A DNA stretch of 64,000 nucleotides from CALFUK01 sp964450495 (GTDB taxonomy: Bacteria; Bacteroidota; Bacteroidia; Chitinophagales; Saprospiraceae): assembly GCA_964450495.1 (NCBI GenBank), contig CAYVFU010000015.1:1-64000 (forward strand), in the 5' to 3' direction. Positions 1 through 8,941 of the stretch are shown here, piece by piece. Within the stretch, counting starts at the first letter, position 1. Each line of letters opens with the position of its first letter. The translations under genes and the position numbers were made by a program. The notes under the pieces are model-generated. The model had not been told where the DNA came from and ran no database searches. It worked only from the letters and a program-made list of their open reading frames with translations.

Positions 1-6
1 TAATAC

Positions 7-31
7 GGCAAGAGGTACGGAGACCTTTGCC
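7..31. repeat. Intergenic hairpin, GCAA-GGT/ACC-TTGC family, copy 1
   Basis: Arms GGCAA(g)AGGT at 7-16 and ACCTTTGCC at 23-31 pair over nine base pairs with one bulged G and a six-base loop. The minus strand shares the 11-mer GCAAAGGTCTC with 47711-47721, and the arm layout resembles the hairpin at 60706-60728. It sits downstream of the small membrane protein gene that ends at 88 on the minus strand. It could act as a terminator or be a dispersed palindromic repeat; no T-run follows on either strand. Confidence 0.45.
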
Positions 32-87
32 TCAGTTCTATTTGGAAATTGTCTTTGTATTGCTCTGCTAAATCGAAGGTCTGAGAC

Positions 88-552
88 TCAGCTAGCCATC
101 CGGTTCAGTAGCCTATCTAATCTTCGCTTATTAAACTGCTGTGTCAATGCAGTATAACCATTAAAGAGAATGTTCAACACTGTGATACTGATGATGAGCA
201 ACAGCGATTGTCCTGATGTGATGTAATAAATGATAAATGGTATGAGCACAACAAAACCAATGAGGTGACTTAATTCAGCAGCTGTCATAACTTCTCGGAG
301 TTTGATTAATTGTTCTTTAGTCGGTCTGCCTTCAATTTTTAACGCTTGATTAAACACTCGTAGCGGTGTCTTCAGAATAAACCATTCTAATCGCAGGACA
401 CCTATTTGTTTAGTCATTTTATCACTTATAAAATTTAGTTGATCTAATAGTTTGTACCAATGGAATTTACTAAGCAACGCATGTAAAAATGCACCTATAG
501 CAAACGAAAGGAAAAGTAATGCGAGTGGATTAAAAAGCATGGCATCTATCAT
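88..552 (-). CDS. Small membrane protein, CrtO-like acyltransferase family candidate
   Basis: A 154-residue protein with about four hydrophobic segments: one at residues 8-28, two around 96-135, and a weaker one near 55-65. Near the C-terminus it carries N-G-Y-x4-Q-Q-x-N-x-R-R-L, which resembles the N-x-Y-x4-Q-R-x-N-R-x-R signature I associate with the glycosyl-diaponeurosporenoate acyltransferase CrtO family, whose members have similar length. That assignment rests on one motif and the topology, so a generic membrane protein remains possible. The start codon lies only three bases after the stop of the FAD-linked oxidase gene, so the two are almost certainly co-transcribed and translationally coupled. 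No carotenoid genes are seen in the window. Confidence 0.5.
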   Translation of the reverse strand: MIDAMLFNPLALLFLSFAIGAFLHALLSKFHWYKLLDQLNFISDKMTKQIGVLRLEWFILKTPLRVFNQALKIEGRPTKEQLIKLREVMTAAELSHLIGFVVLIPFIIYYITSGQSLLLIISITVLNILFNGYTALTQQFNKRRLDRLLNRMAS

Positions 553-555
553 ACA

Positions 556-1959
556 TTACACATCTAAAATTCTTCCTCTGTTCAAAATTCCATTTGGGTC
601 TAAAGACTTCTTTAAAAGTCGCATTATTTGTATTTCTTCATCCGTTCTTGATATGGCTAAGTATCGCTTTTTGTCCAGACCAATACCATGTTCAGCAGAC
701 ACTGATCCACCCAGGTCTTTTAATGATGCGTAGATGACTTGGTTAACTTGATGTTTCAATGCATCATCTTCTCTTGTTTTACTTAGCGAGAAATGAATAT
801 TGCCATCAGCAAGATGACCCAAAGCAAACACTTTATCAACCTCTGGAATTGCCATTAATTTTTCTCTTGTTTCTTTCACATAATGACCAATTTCTGGAAT
901 GGATATACTGACATCATATTGTTGATTATATGTACACTGTGCGATCAATACGCGTACATCTTCTCTGATTTGCCAAAACCATTCAAGGTCAGCTGCGGTG
1001 TAGGCAATTGCTGCGTCGTCAATCAATTGGCGTTCCATTGCCTCTGAAAGGAGATTTTCAAATTGTTGTTGGTCTTTGACTTGGTCTCCGCCCAAACTTT
1101 CTATCAACACATAAAAAGGAAATCCATAATCTAAGGGAGATTTTACTGTCGCAGGCGGCGATGTCAATGCTTCAAAGGTTTCTCCCCAAATCAATTCGAA
1201 ACCGCTTAAGGTGCCAGCTAATCCTGCATCTAAAAATTTAAGTAAATCGATTACTTGTTGAAAAGTATTAACAGCAAGCCATGCACTGTTTCTACTTCTT
1301 GGTGCTTCCACTACTTTAAAGACTGCTTTTGTGACCACACCAAGTGTCCCTTCTGATCCGATAAATAATTGTTTCAAATCATAGCCAGAATTATCCTTAA
1401 TTATCTTTTTCATAGAAGTAAGGATAGTGCCATCTGCTAATACCACTTCTAAACCTAAGACCAACTCTCTAGTCATCCCATAGCGGAAAACACGCAAGCC
1501 TCCTGCATTAGTAGAAATAAATCCACCAACCTGAGCTGATCCTTTTGCACCAAAATTTAAAGGGAAAAGCAAACCATGATTTTTTAATTCCTCGTGGATG
1601 GATTCAAGAATCACTCCTGCTTCGACTGTAATTGTTCGGCTACTGGCATCTACTTCAAGGATGCGGTCCATCTTTTCAAAAGACAAGACCAGTTCATGTT
1701 TACCAGTAACCGTAGAGCCGACTAAGCCTGTCAATCCACCATGCATAGTCACTGGCTGATTATGTTGATTGCAGACAGATAATATGGAGGAAACCTCTTG
1801 AGTCGTTTCTGGTAAGGCTACGGCTAGTGCATCTAAAGACTTATTCATTGTCCAGATATGCTCGTAGCGATTTGATAGCTTTTCTCCTTGTAAAATCTTG
1901 TCAGGTCCTAGGATTTTTATTAGGTCTTTTATGAGTGTGGAAGAGGAGTTTTCTTTCAT
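556..1959 (-). CDS. FAD-linked oxidase (GlcD / D-2-hydroxyacid dehydrogenase type)
   Basis: A 467-residue flavoprotein of the VAO/PCMH family. The FAD pyrophosphate loop is seen as MHGGLTGLVGS (around residues 73-83), followed by the GGFISTNAGG and RYGMTRELVLGLEVVLADG segments typical of GlcD-like enzymes. The C-terminal FAD-oxidase domain has HLADGNIHFS and SAEHGIGLDKK, the histidines and glutamate that in D-lactate and D-2-hydroxyglutarate dehydrogenases shape the metal and substrate site. It ends with the family's LDPNGILN. Known relatives oxidise D-2-hydroxyacids (glycolate, D-lactate, D-2-hydroxyglutarate) and pass electrons to a quinone or a partner protein; the exact substrate cannot be read from sequence. 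It is coupled to the membrane protein gene ending at 88. Confidence 0.88.
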   Translation of the reverse strand: MKENSSSTLIKDLIKILGPDKILQGEKLSNRYEHIWTMNKSLDALAVALPETTQEVSSILSVCNQHNQPVTMHGGLTGLVGSTVTGKHELVLSFEKMDRILEVDASSRTITVEAGVILESIHEELKNHGLLFPLNFGAKGSAQVGGFISTNAGGLRVFRYGMTRELVLGLEVVLADGTILTSMKKIIKDNSGYDLKQLFIGSEGTLGVVTKAVFKVVEAPRSRNSAWLAVNTFQQVIDLLKFLDAGLAGTLSGFELIWGETFEALTSPPATVKSPLDYGFPFYVLIESLGGDQVKDQQQFENLLSEAMERQLIDDAAIAYTAADLEWFWQIREDVRVLIAQCTYNQQYDVSISIPEIGHYVKETREKLMAIPEVDKVFALGHLADGNIHFSLSKTREDDALKHQVNQVIYASLKDLGGSVSAEHGIGLDKKRYLAISRTDEEIQIMRLLKKSLDPNGILNRGRILDV

Positions 1960-1994
1960 GAATCAACTTTCATAATTTAAAAATTAATTTCAGG

Positions 1995-2046
1995 GTTACC
2001 ACCCCATCTGCTAGCAATGGCACCCCTCCAAATGGAAGGAAATTTG
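1995..2046. repeat. Intergenic palindromic element, ACCACC...ACCCCTCC family, copy 1
   Basis: In the 221-bp gap between the sulfatase 3' end and the oxidase start lies ACCACCCCATCTGCTAGCAA (1998-2017) followed by TGGCACCCCTCC and GGAAGGAAATTT. The layout is ACCACC, a loop region, ACCC(A)CTCC, then GGA(A)GG and AATTT. The same layout recurs around the assembly gap at 57969-58120. Internal complementarity (CCTCC/GGAAGG, CCAT/ATGG) suggests a foldable repeat. The rest of the gap (2047-2180) shows nothing recognisable. Confidence 0.4.
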
Positions 2047-2180
2047 CCTTTTAGTTGGAAGAGGTTAGACTGCAGTTACAAAATTTTAGAGCAATCAAAT
2101 TTTATATAAATCTTCTCAACTAATATTAAATCTAAAGGATTTATTTGTCTATTCTTAAATCAAATTAACTTTAGGTCATC

Positions 2181-3743
2181 CTACAAATCAAATGCTCCCT
2201 TCCAACCTCTCTCCAATTGACTAGACAAGTCTTTGACAACAATAGATTGGTCATCATCATTTACAATGTTCACTTTTTCATAAGGATCATTTATTCTATC
2301 ATATAATTCACTATTTATAAATTCACTTTTAGTCCCAGTTGTGTGATCCCAAGAATACCATTCTATATAATGATGCTCCTTGGTGTTCATCGAATATCCC
2401 ATATATCGTTTTCCATCAGCAGACACTTTTGGTCTGCGATGAAACTGGCTAAATGCTGCTTTCTTCCAGTCGCGTGAAGGATTTTGCATTAAAGGAACAA
2501 GACTTTCGCCTTGCATGTATGTGGGTACTTCTATGCCTGCGACTTCACAAACCGTTGGGAAAATATCTACTAGCTCTGTTATGGCTTGGGTTTGCTTTCC
2601 TGTATTTGGTTGATTAGGATATCGAAAGATTAAAGGCACTTTGAGATCGATATTATAGTTTGTCATTTTACCCCAGCTGTTGTGATCTCCCAATTTAAAT
2701 CCATGGTCACCCCAAATAACGATTATTGTATTGTCATATAAATCAATCTTTTTCAAATGGGAAACCAGGTCCCCAATAAGTGCATCAATATAACTGACAC
2801 TTGCATAATATCCTTGTCTCAAGGTACGTACAGTATCTGCACTTAATGCATAACTTTCGGTCGGATGAGGTATGTGACCAAAGCCGTCATAATGTCTGAG
2901 TTCATACATCGAGTTCATGGTTTGGATTGGTGCATTTTTTGGAATTTCTGGATTAGCACTTAATGGCATTTCATCTTTGTCGTATAAATCCCAATATTTT
3001 TTAGGAACAGCAAATGGCAAATGCGGTCTGAAGTAACCAAGTCCCATAAAAAATGGAGTGTCGGATTCAGACAATTTTGTCAGCGTCTTTTTTACCAATT
3101 CATTCTGTGCACCATCATAATACATGGTATCATGTACATCAGCTGCTTCCCAAGCGGGACCAGTATTCCAGCCATCAGCATATCTGATTGGCTTAAGTTT
3201 GAGTAACGAATCTCTTTTTATTTTTTGAGATTCATTTACTTCAGGACTGATATAAAATGTTTCTCCATCTCTACCTAACCAGTCTTCCTTGAGATATCTA
3301 GCTGGTCGGAGATCGGGCTCATCCCATGAAATAGAGTCAGGCATATAGTTGTGAAATATTTTACCAATGTTAACAGTATGATATCCAAATAGCGAAAAGT
3401 ATTGTGGCAGGGTAACAGCGTCTGGATTGATCTCACGAAATTTATCTCCGAGATGCCACACTCTTGTAGAGTCTGGTCTGACACCCGTCATCAAACTTGC
3501 CCGAGAAGGTGCACATACTGCAGATTGAGAAAAGACTTCTCTAAACGTGAACCCTTCTTTGGCTATGTTGTCGATATTCGGAGATACCACGATGTCATCA
3601 TCATACACACCTAAGCTCGCACGCAAGTCATCTATCGAAATAAAAAGGACATTATACTTTTTATTGTCTTCTTGATTTTGGCATCCTGCTATTAGGATTA
3701 AGATGACTAGAATGGTTAATATGTAGACACTCTTTTTGTGCAT
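2181..3743 (-). CDS. Lipoprotein sulfatase, iduronate-2-sulfatase-like
   Basis: A 520-residue type I sulfatase. The N-terminus is a lipoprotein signal (hydrophobic residues 6-19, lipobox I-A-G-C21). Metal-binding ISIDDLR (residues 35-41) is followed by the sulfatase signature C77-A-P-S-R, whose cysteine is converted to formylglycine in family members. The segment with SLGVY, SPNIDNIA, the SAVCAPSRAS core, RPD(S/T)TR, LPQYF and GKIFH closely follows human iduronate-2-sulfatase, and IVIWGDHGFKLGDH in the C-terminal half carries further active-site residues. It likely desulfates uronic-acid-type sulfated glycans at the outer membrane or in the periplasm. No maturation enzyme (FGE or anSME) is in the window. 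The next gene on this strand, 24 bp upstream, is an unrelated ATPase. Confidence 0.93.
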   Translation of the reverse strand: MHKKSVYILTILVILILIAGCQNQEDNKKYNVLFISIDDLRASLGVYDDDIVVSPNIDNIAKEGFTFREVFSQSAVCAPSRASLMTGVRPDSTRVWHLGDKFREINPDAVTLPQYFSLFGYHTVNIGKIFHNYMPDSISWDEPDLRPARYLKEDWLGRDGETFYISPEVNESQKIKRDSLLKLKPIRYADGWNTGPAWEAADVHDTMYYDGAQNELVKKTLTKLSESDTPFFMGLGYFRPHLPFAVPKKYWDLYDKDEMPLSANPEIPKNAPIQTMNSMYELRHYDGFGHIPHPTESYALSADTVRTLRQGYYASVSYIDALIGDLVSHLKKIDLYDNTIIVIWGDHGFKLGDHNSWGKMTNYNIDLKVPLIFRYPNQPNTGKQTQAITELVDIFPTVCEVAGIEVPTYMQGESLVPLMQNPSRDWKKAAFSQFHRRPKVSADGKRYMGYSMNTKEHHYIEWYSWDHTTGTKSEFINSELYDRINDPYEKVNIVNDDDQSIVVKDLSSQLERGWKGAFDL

Positions 3744-3767
3744 TGCTTTACGCGAATTGTGTTTGTT

Positions 3768-4895
3768 TTATTTTTTACTTAACACCACAAACTCTCTAAA
3801 ATTATCTCGATTTATGATGTATTCTTTGGCATTATATTTTTTAATAAATGTCTTTGGTAATTTACCCTTTTTGCTAGGATTCCATTTAAATTCAAACCCT
3901 TTAATATCTCCACCATTTTCTTCGACATAATCAACTTCTTGCTGTTGAGTTGTTCTCCAAAAATATGGTTTGGCGAGACTCATTTTATAGTTGTTTTGTT
4001 TCATTCTTTCCGAAAGCAAAAAATTCTCCCAAAGGCCGCCTATATCTTTTCGCAAATTTATTTCATTAAAATTTCCAATGATCATATTCCTTATTCCAAT
4101 ATCATAAAAATAAATTTTCTTATTCTTCTTAATTTCATTTCTTTCATTCCTACTAAATGCACCTAGCCCAAATATGACATACCCTTTTTCTAAAATTTCA
4201 ATATATCGTTTAACCGTGTTTTTATCCACACCAACCATTTGAGATAATTCATTATAATTTACTTCTGAACCCAATTGAAGTGCTAATGCTTGAACCAAGG
4301 ATTCCAGTACTTTTGGTTTTCTTATTTCAGCATAAGATAGTATATCCTTATACAGATAATTATTAACCATGTTTTTAAGAATTTCAACTTCATCTCCAGG
4401 ATTATTTAAAACATCTGGATAAAAACCGTATAATAATCTCGTTTCTAATTGTTGTTCTGCCTTTAAATAACCTACATGGTTTTCATATTCTTCCCAGCTT
4501 ATTGGGAATAGTTCATACTCCCATTTCCTGCCCGTTAAAGGCTCATTTAATTCATGAGCTAAAGTAAATGATGAAGATCCACTGATCCAAAGTTGTATGT
4601 CTTCGAATTGATCAGTTATTATCTTTAGTGTCAGTCCTATACCCTCAATTCGTTGTGCTTCATCCACAAACACAATTTTACTCTTACCGATCAATTGTTT
4701 TAATTTCTCTGTACTCGGCTCCTTTAAAACTCTTCTAACTGTAGGATCATCCCCATCAAAAAACATAAAATCTTGTTCTTCAAGTTGCTTTCTAATTAGA
4801 GTTGTCTTTCCTACTTGACGAGGTCCTATTATCATTATAGCTTTTCCTCTACCTATCTTTTCCTTTACAATTGAGGTTAAACTTCTTTCAAACAT
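3768..4895 (-). CDS. AAA-family ATPase with DUF4143 C-terminal domain
   Basis: A 375-residue protein with a Walker A motif G24-PRQVGK-TT and Walker B-like IVFVDEAQRI (about residues 74-83), then ISGSSS (sensor-like), i.e. the AAA_14 fold. The C-terminal third is DUF4143, with a winged-helix-like segment (YNELSQMVGVDKNTVKRYIEIL) and E-V-D-Y...K-G-F-E-F-K-W, which resembles the PD-(D/E)xK core seen in this family. These ATPases are abundant in bacteria and poorly understood; roles in defence or addiction have been suggested but are not proven. The gene stands alone, behind a tandem repeat. Confidence 0.88.
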   Translation of the reverse strand: MFERSLTSIVKEKIGRGKAIMIIGPRQVGKTTLIRKQLEEQDFMFFDGDDPTVRRVLKEPSTEKLKQLIGKSKIVFVDEAQRIEGIGLTLKIITDQFEDIQLWISGSSSFTLAHELNEPLTGRKWEYELFPISWEEYENHVGYLKAEQQLETRLLYGFYPDVLNNPGDEVEILKNMVNNYLYKDILSYAEIRKPKVLESLVQALALQLGSEVNYNELSQMVGVDKNTVKRYIEILEKGYVIFGLGAFSRNERNEIKKNKKIYFYDIGIRNMIIGNFNEINLRKDIGGLWENFLLSERMKQNNYKMSLAKPYFWRTTQQQEVDYVEENGGDIKGFEFKWNPSKKGKLPKTFIKKYNAKEYIINRDNFREFVVLSKK

Positions 4896-4931
4896 TTTTT
4901 CTATACAATATAAGTATAAAATTGCTCGTAT

Positions 4932-5020
4932 TCACTAATTATTATGGTTTTTGGTGATTATACTCACTAATTATTATGGTTTTTGGTGATTATACTCACT
5001 AATTATTATGGTTTTGGGTG
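4932..5020. repeat. 32-bp tandem repeat, about 2.7 copies
   Basis: Two identical 32-bp units (4932-4963 and 4964-4995, each beginning TCACTAATTATTATGGTTTT) are followed by a third, decaying copy from 4996 that matches exactly for its first 20 bases. There are no spacers, so this is not a CRISPR array. It lies 36 bp upstream of the ATPase start and about 160 bp upstream of the divergent KASIII gene, i.e. in a shared promoter region. A 32-bp period is close to three helical turns. Confidence 0.9.
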
Positions 5021-5181
5021 TTTGAGCCTTCCATTTAATACGTTCGAATATTGTAAAACATCAATTTTTATTGATCTATTACTCATATTAAAAACCCTAA
5101 ATTTCTCAGTTGAACCTCAGATTTTCCTTTACTCCAAGTACAGAAATCCCTTCTTATATTACGGCCCTTAAATAATGGAAT

Positions 5182-6306
5182 ATGTCTAGTACAGTCGTAA
5201 TAAGTGGAACAGGGCTTTGGAAACCAGCAGAAGTGTTGACCAATGAAGAACTTGTGGATTGCTATAATCAGCATGTTGATCTTTATAATGCTGAACACGC
5301 TACGGCCATCGAAGCTGAACAAGTAAAACCGAAGGCGTATTCAAGTGCTGACTTCATCGAGAAGGCATCAGGCATTAAGAGAAGATATATCTATCAAAAG
5401 AAAGGTGTACTTGATCTGGATCGCATGCGACCTGATATACCGAAAAGAGCCAATGATCAATTGTCTGATCAAGCAGAGATGGCCATCCATGCAGCGAAAG
5501 ACGCTATGGCTGCTGCCAACAAACGTCCTGAGGATATTGATGCAGTAATCGTGTCTTGTGCATATACACAGCGTTCTTATCCTGCTATTGCCATAGAGGT
5601 ACAGCAAGCATTGGGCATACAAGGATTTGGCTTTGATATGTTGGTTGCTTGTTCTGCAGCGACATTTGCGTTACAACGAGCCTATGAAATGGTTAAGGCA
5701 GGAACGGCTACTTGTGTATTGGCCATTAATCCAGAACTTACGTCTCCACAAGTAAACTACAAGGACAGAGACAGTCATTTTATCTTTGGAGATGTGTCAG
5801 TAGCTACTGTGGTAGAATCATCTGAGACAAGTACCAGTGAGTCTTCGTATGAAGTACTTAGTACAAAATCCTTTACGCAATATTCTAATAACATCAGGTC
5901 AAACTTTGGGTATGTGCTCAATGCGAATGATGCAAACCCCTTAGACAACGATCAATACTTTTCTCAAAATGGACGCACGGTGTATAAAGAAGTCTGTCCA
6001 TTGGCAGCGAAACACATTGGTGATCACTTAAATTCAATAGGTCTCAAGACTGAAGACATCAAGAGATGGTGGCTGCATCAGGCAAACATCAACATGAATA
6101 AATTGATTTGTAGTTTATTGCTTGACCGTCAACCATCAGAAATAGAAGCTCCAATTACATTAGATGAATTTGCTAATACTGCCTCTGCTGGTTCGCTGAT
6201 CGCCTTCCACATGTATAATGAAGATTTAGTGAGAGGAGATCTTGGCTTGATTTGCTCATTTGGTGCTGGCTATTCGATAGGGAGCTTGGTGGTTAAAAAG
6301 AATTAA
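5182..6306 (+). CDS. Beta-ketoacyl-ACP synthase III, long PA3286-like form
   Basis: A 374-residue thiolase-fold condensing enzyme. The catalytic triad is visible: C157 in VACSAATFALQ, H299 in WWLHQANINMN and N332 in FANTASAG. FGAGYSIGS closes the C-terminus. At about 370 residues it is longer than housekeeping FabH (about 320). The extra N-terminal block with NAEHATAIEAE and FIEKASGIKRRYI matches the Pseudomonas aeruginosa PA3286 type, which in that organism condenses medium-chain acyl-CoA with malonyl-ACP and so feeds beta-oxidation products into fatty-acid synthesis. Substrate here is inferred from that resemblance. The ATG follows an A-rich leader without a clear Shine-Dalgarno. No fatty-acid genes flank it. 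Confidence 0.9.
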   Translation: MSSTVVISGTGLWKPAEVLTNEELVDCYNQHVDLYNAEHATAIEAEQVKPKAYSSADFIEKASGIKRRYIYQKKGVLDLDRMRPDIPKRANDQLSDQAEMAIHAAKDAMAAANKRPEDIDAVIVSCAYTQRSYPAIAIEVQQALGIQGFGFDMLVACSAATFALQRAYEMVKAGTATCVLAINPELTSPQVNYKDRDSHFIFGDVSVATVVESSETSTSESSYEVLSTKSFTQYSNNIRSNFGYVLNANDANPLDNDQYFSQNGRTVYKEVCPLAAKHIGDHLNSIGLKTEDIKRWWLHQANINMNKLICSLLLDRQPSEIEAPITLDEFANTASAGSLIAFHMYNEDLVRGDLGLICSFGAGYSIGSLVVKKN

Positions 6307-6336
6307 GGACGTTTATCTTCCTACCTAAAGAAAAGA

Positions 6337-6705
6337 TTAATTCTTATCCATCTGTGCCAATTCCTCTTTCAATTTTTTAGTTAAGCCTTTTACCACTAAA
6401 TCATAAGAATGGTCTATCAACCGAATAATCAAATCTTCATCTAAAGCACTGTCCTCCATGATCAGCGTATTCCAGTGTTTTTTACTCATATGATATCCAG
6501 GGATGACATCCGGATATTGCTCTCGCAATTCTATAGCCCATTCGGGATCACATTTTAAATTAACCCTAAAGTCATCTCTGTCCAATCCTGTTAGCGCAAA
6601 CATTTTCCCCATGACCTTAAAAACCAAGGTAGTTTCGTCAAAAGGAAATGTCTCCTCAGTACCAGCCTTACTTAAACAATAATCTCGGAATTCATCAATA
6701 TGCAT
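6337..6705 (-). CDS. MmcQ/YjbR family protein
   Basis: A 122-residue protein of the MmcQ/YjbR (DUF419) family, which adopts a CyaY-like fold. Diagnostic parts are the N-terminal HIDEFRDYCLSKAGTEETFPF, KVMGKMFAL, the RVNLKCDPEWAIELREQYP core and GYHMSKKHWNTL near the C-terminus. Members are often annotated as DNA-binding, but function is unproven. I chose the ATG at 6705, where the family's N-terminus begins; an in-frame TTG at 6726 would add seven residues and overlap the peptidase gene. It begins 14 bp after that gene's stop, so the two are probably co-transcribed. Confidence 0.88.
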   Translation of the reverse strand: MHIDEFRDYCLSKAGTEETFPFDETTLVFKVMGKMFALTGLDRDDFRVNLKCDPEWAIELREQYPDVIPGYHMSKKHWNTLIMEDSALDEDLIIRLIDHSYDLVVKGLTKKLKEELAQMDKN

Positions 6706-6719
6706 CTTTCGATTTTCAA

Positions 6720-8840
6720 TTACCAAATGCGGACACGATCTTCTTCTGGACGATACATTCTATCTCCTTCTGACACATCAAATGCTTTGTAAAATGCATC
6801 CATATTTGATAAAGGTCCTATTGCACGAAATTGCCCAAGTGCGTGCGAATCAGTTTTAATTAAAGTCCTTGTCATTTCTGCAGTCATTTTTGTTCGCCAG
6901 ATTGTACCCCAAGAAATAAAAAAGCGCTGCTCTGGTGTATAACCGTCTATTAATCCCGGATTCCCATTTTCTGCCAGATGCTTTTGGAGACCATCATAAG
7001 CCACATGGATGCCACCTAAATCACCAATATTTTCACCAAGCGTAAATTCACCATTCAATTTTTCGCCCGGTAAGCCTTCATAGGAATTGAACTGGTCGAT
7101 CAATTTTTTGTTTCTTTTTTCAAAGCTAGTTCTGTCGTCCTCTGTCCACCAATTGGTCATATTGCCAGTAGCATCAAATCGACTACCTTGATCATCAAAA
7201 CCATGTGAAATTTCGTGGCCTATGACAGCCCCTATACCACCATAATTAACAGCTTCATCTGCTTCATAATTATAAAATGGCGGTTGTAAAATGGCTGCAG
7301 GGAATACAATCTCATTATTCAATGGATTGTAATAAGCATTCACTGTTTGCGGCGACATACCCCATTCCGATTTATCTACTTCTTTACCAACTTTAGAAAT
7401 ATTGTCATTAAAGAACCATTCTGAAGCTGCGATAATATTACTGATATAACTTCCCCCAGTATCTTCAGACTTGATCTTCATATCACTATAATCTTTCCAT
7501 TCATCTGGGTAGCCTATTTTGACAGTAATGTTATTTAATTTTTCTAACGCTTTTTCTTTTGTTTCATCTGTCATCCAACTCAAACCTTTAATCCTACCAT
7601 CAAAAGAATTTTTAATGTTAGCGATCATTGTCTGTGCTTTTGCTTTAGCTTCAGGAGGGAAATGCTTGGCCACATACAATTGTCCAATAGCTTCCCCCAT
7701 CATGCCACTGGCAACACCTATCGATCGCTCCCACAATGGTCGTTGTTCCTTTGCGCCGCTTAGTTTTTTCCCATAAAAATCAAAATCTGCACGATCCATT
7801 TCCATTGTCAATAAACTTGCCGCACCATCCAATTCGCCCCACAACATGTAATTTTTTATATGATCAATAGGAGTGGATTTAAGAATATCCTCTATTGCTG
7901 CATAGTATTGTCCATCTCCCATGATGAGGCCATCCATTCCTTGGATTCCCATGCCTTCTAAATATTCATTCCAGTTAATGGAAGGTACCATTTCACTCAC
8001 TTCTGCCATCGTCTTCCTAGCAAAATACACAGTGGGATTTCTTGATTCCTCTTTAGTCATCATAGCTGTTGCCAACTTAGTTTCGAAATCTAAAACAGAC
8101 TTCGCGAATTCAGATTTATCTCCTGCGTAATTAATAAATCCAAGCATTCTCTCTATGTGTGCTAGATAACTTTCTCTCAGTTCCACACTCTTCTCTTCTT
8201 CATCTAGATAGTAGTCACGCTCAGGTAAGCCTAGATTACCAGGAGCCACATATAAGCCGTTCACCGCACTGTTCATTAAATCAGGAAATATAGCGAAGCT
8301 AAACAAACCTCTATCGCCAAAGAAAGCTGTTTCTACGTTATAATCCTGAATGTCTCGAATGGATTGGATCGATTGAATCTTATTTATATAAGGCATTAGC
8401 GGGGCTACACCTGTATTATTCCGACCAGTCGTGTCCATTGCTTGTGCATAAATGATGGCAACTTTACCTTGATCTGTTTCTGGGCCATACGAACCGCTTT
8501 CTCTAGCCTCTTCTAAAACTGCCAATACATCTTCCCGTGACTTTTTACCCAACTCATCAAAACTACCCCAACGAGGTCTGTCAGCAGGGAGTTCTGTGTT
8601 GTCAAGCCAATTCCCATTGACATATCTAAAGAAATCATCACCAGGCTTGATCGTTAAATCCATGTTGGATAAATCTAATCCAGGGGACGTTTTCGACACC
8701 ATCACTTCTTCCACCTTTTCTTCAATCATCTCTACTTTTTCTGTTGCTTCTGTGACAACTGGTTTTTTGGTCGAGCAAGCAATAAGAAAACAAAATCCGA
8801 TAAGGAAAATTAAATATTTCATATACGTATTATTCGTCAT
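6720..8840 (-). CDS. M13 (neprilysin/PepO-type) metallopeptidase, lipoprotein
   Basis: A 706-residue zinc endopeptidase. The zinc site is H542-E543-I-S-H546 in VIGHEISHGFDD, with the third ligand in GENIGDLGG downstream. The M13 substrate-binding NAYYNP and FPAAILQPPFY motifs precede it, and MYRPEEDRVRIW ends the protein as usual for M13. A lipoprotein signal (MKYLIFLIGFCFLIAC) follows six residues after the first ATG, so translation may instead start at 8822. Relatives cleave short peptides on the cell surface or in the periplasm. Length is normal for the family. Confidence 0.95.
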   Translation of the reverse strand: MTNNTYMKYLIFLIGFCFLIACSTKKPVVTEATEKVEMIEEKVEEVMVSKTSPGLDLSNMDLTIKPGDDFFRYVNGNWLDNTELPADRPRWGSFDELGKKSREDVLAVLEEARESGSYGPETDQGKVAIIYAQAMDTTGRNNTGVAPLMPYINKIQSIQSIRDIQDYNVETAFFGDRGLFSFAIFPDLMNSAVNGLYVAPGNLGLPERDYYLDEEEKSVELRESYLAHIERMLGFINYAGDKSEFAKSVLDFETKLATAMMTKEESRNPTVYFARKTMAEVSEMVPSINWNEYLEGMGIQGMDGLIMGDGQYYAAIEDILKSTPIDHIKNYMLWGELDGAASLLTMEMDRADFDFYGKKLSGAKEQRPLWERSIGVASGMMGEAIGQLYVAKHFPPEAKAKAQTMIANIKNSFDGRIKGLSWMTDETKEKALEKLNNITVKIGYPDEWKDYSDMKIKSEDTGGSYISNIIAASEWFFNDNISKVGKEVDKSEWGMSPQTVNAYYNPLNNEIVFPAAILQPPFYNYEADEAVNYGGIGAVIGHEISHGFDDQGSRFDATGNMTNWWTEDDRTSFEKRNKKLIDQFNSYEGLPGEKLNGEFTLGENIGDLGGIHVAYDGLQKHLAENGNPGLIDGYTPEQRFFISWGTIWRTKMTAEMTRTLIKTDSHALGQFRAIGPLSNMDAFYKAFDVSEGDRMYRPEEDRVRIW

Positions 8841-8941
8841 TGATCATTATATAGACACTTAAGTCCGGTTTCAGTTTAAAATTCTAGATACTATCTAAGA
8901 CTTTGATTCTAATAGACATTGTTACTAAAACAAAGTTTTAT

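Noticed and set aside
2..154. Open plus-strand frame at the left edge
   Set aside because: About 50 codons without recognisable protein sequence; it runs through a hairpin and over the real minus-strand gene.
452..733. 93-codon plus-strand frame
   Set aside because: Lies antisense over the ends of two coupled minus-strand genes; no family resemblance.
4932..5020. CRISPR array
   Set aside because: Repeats are directly adjacent with no spacers and no cas genes are near.
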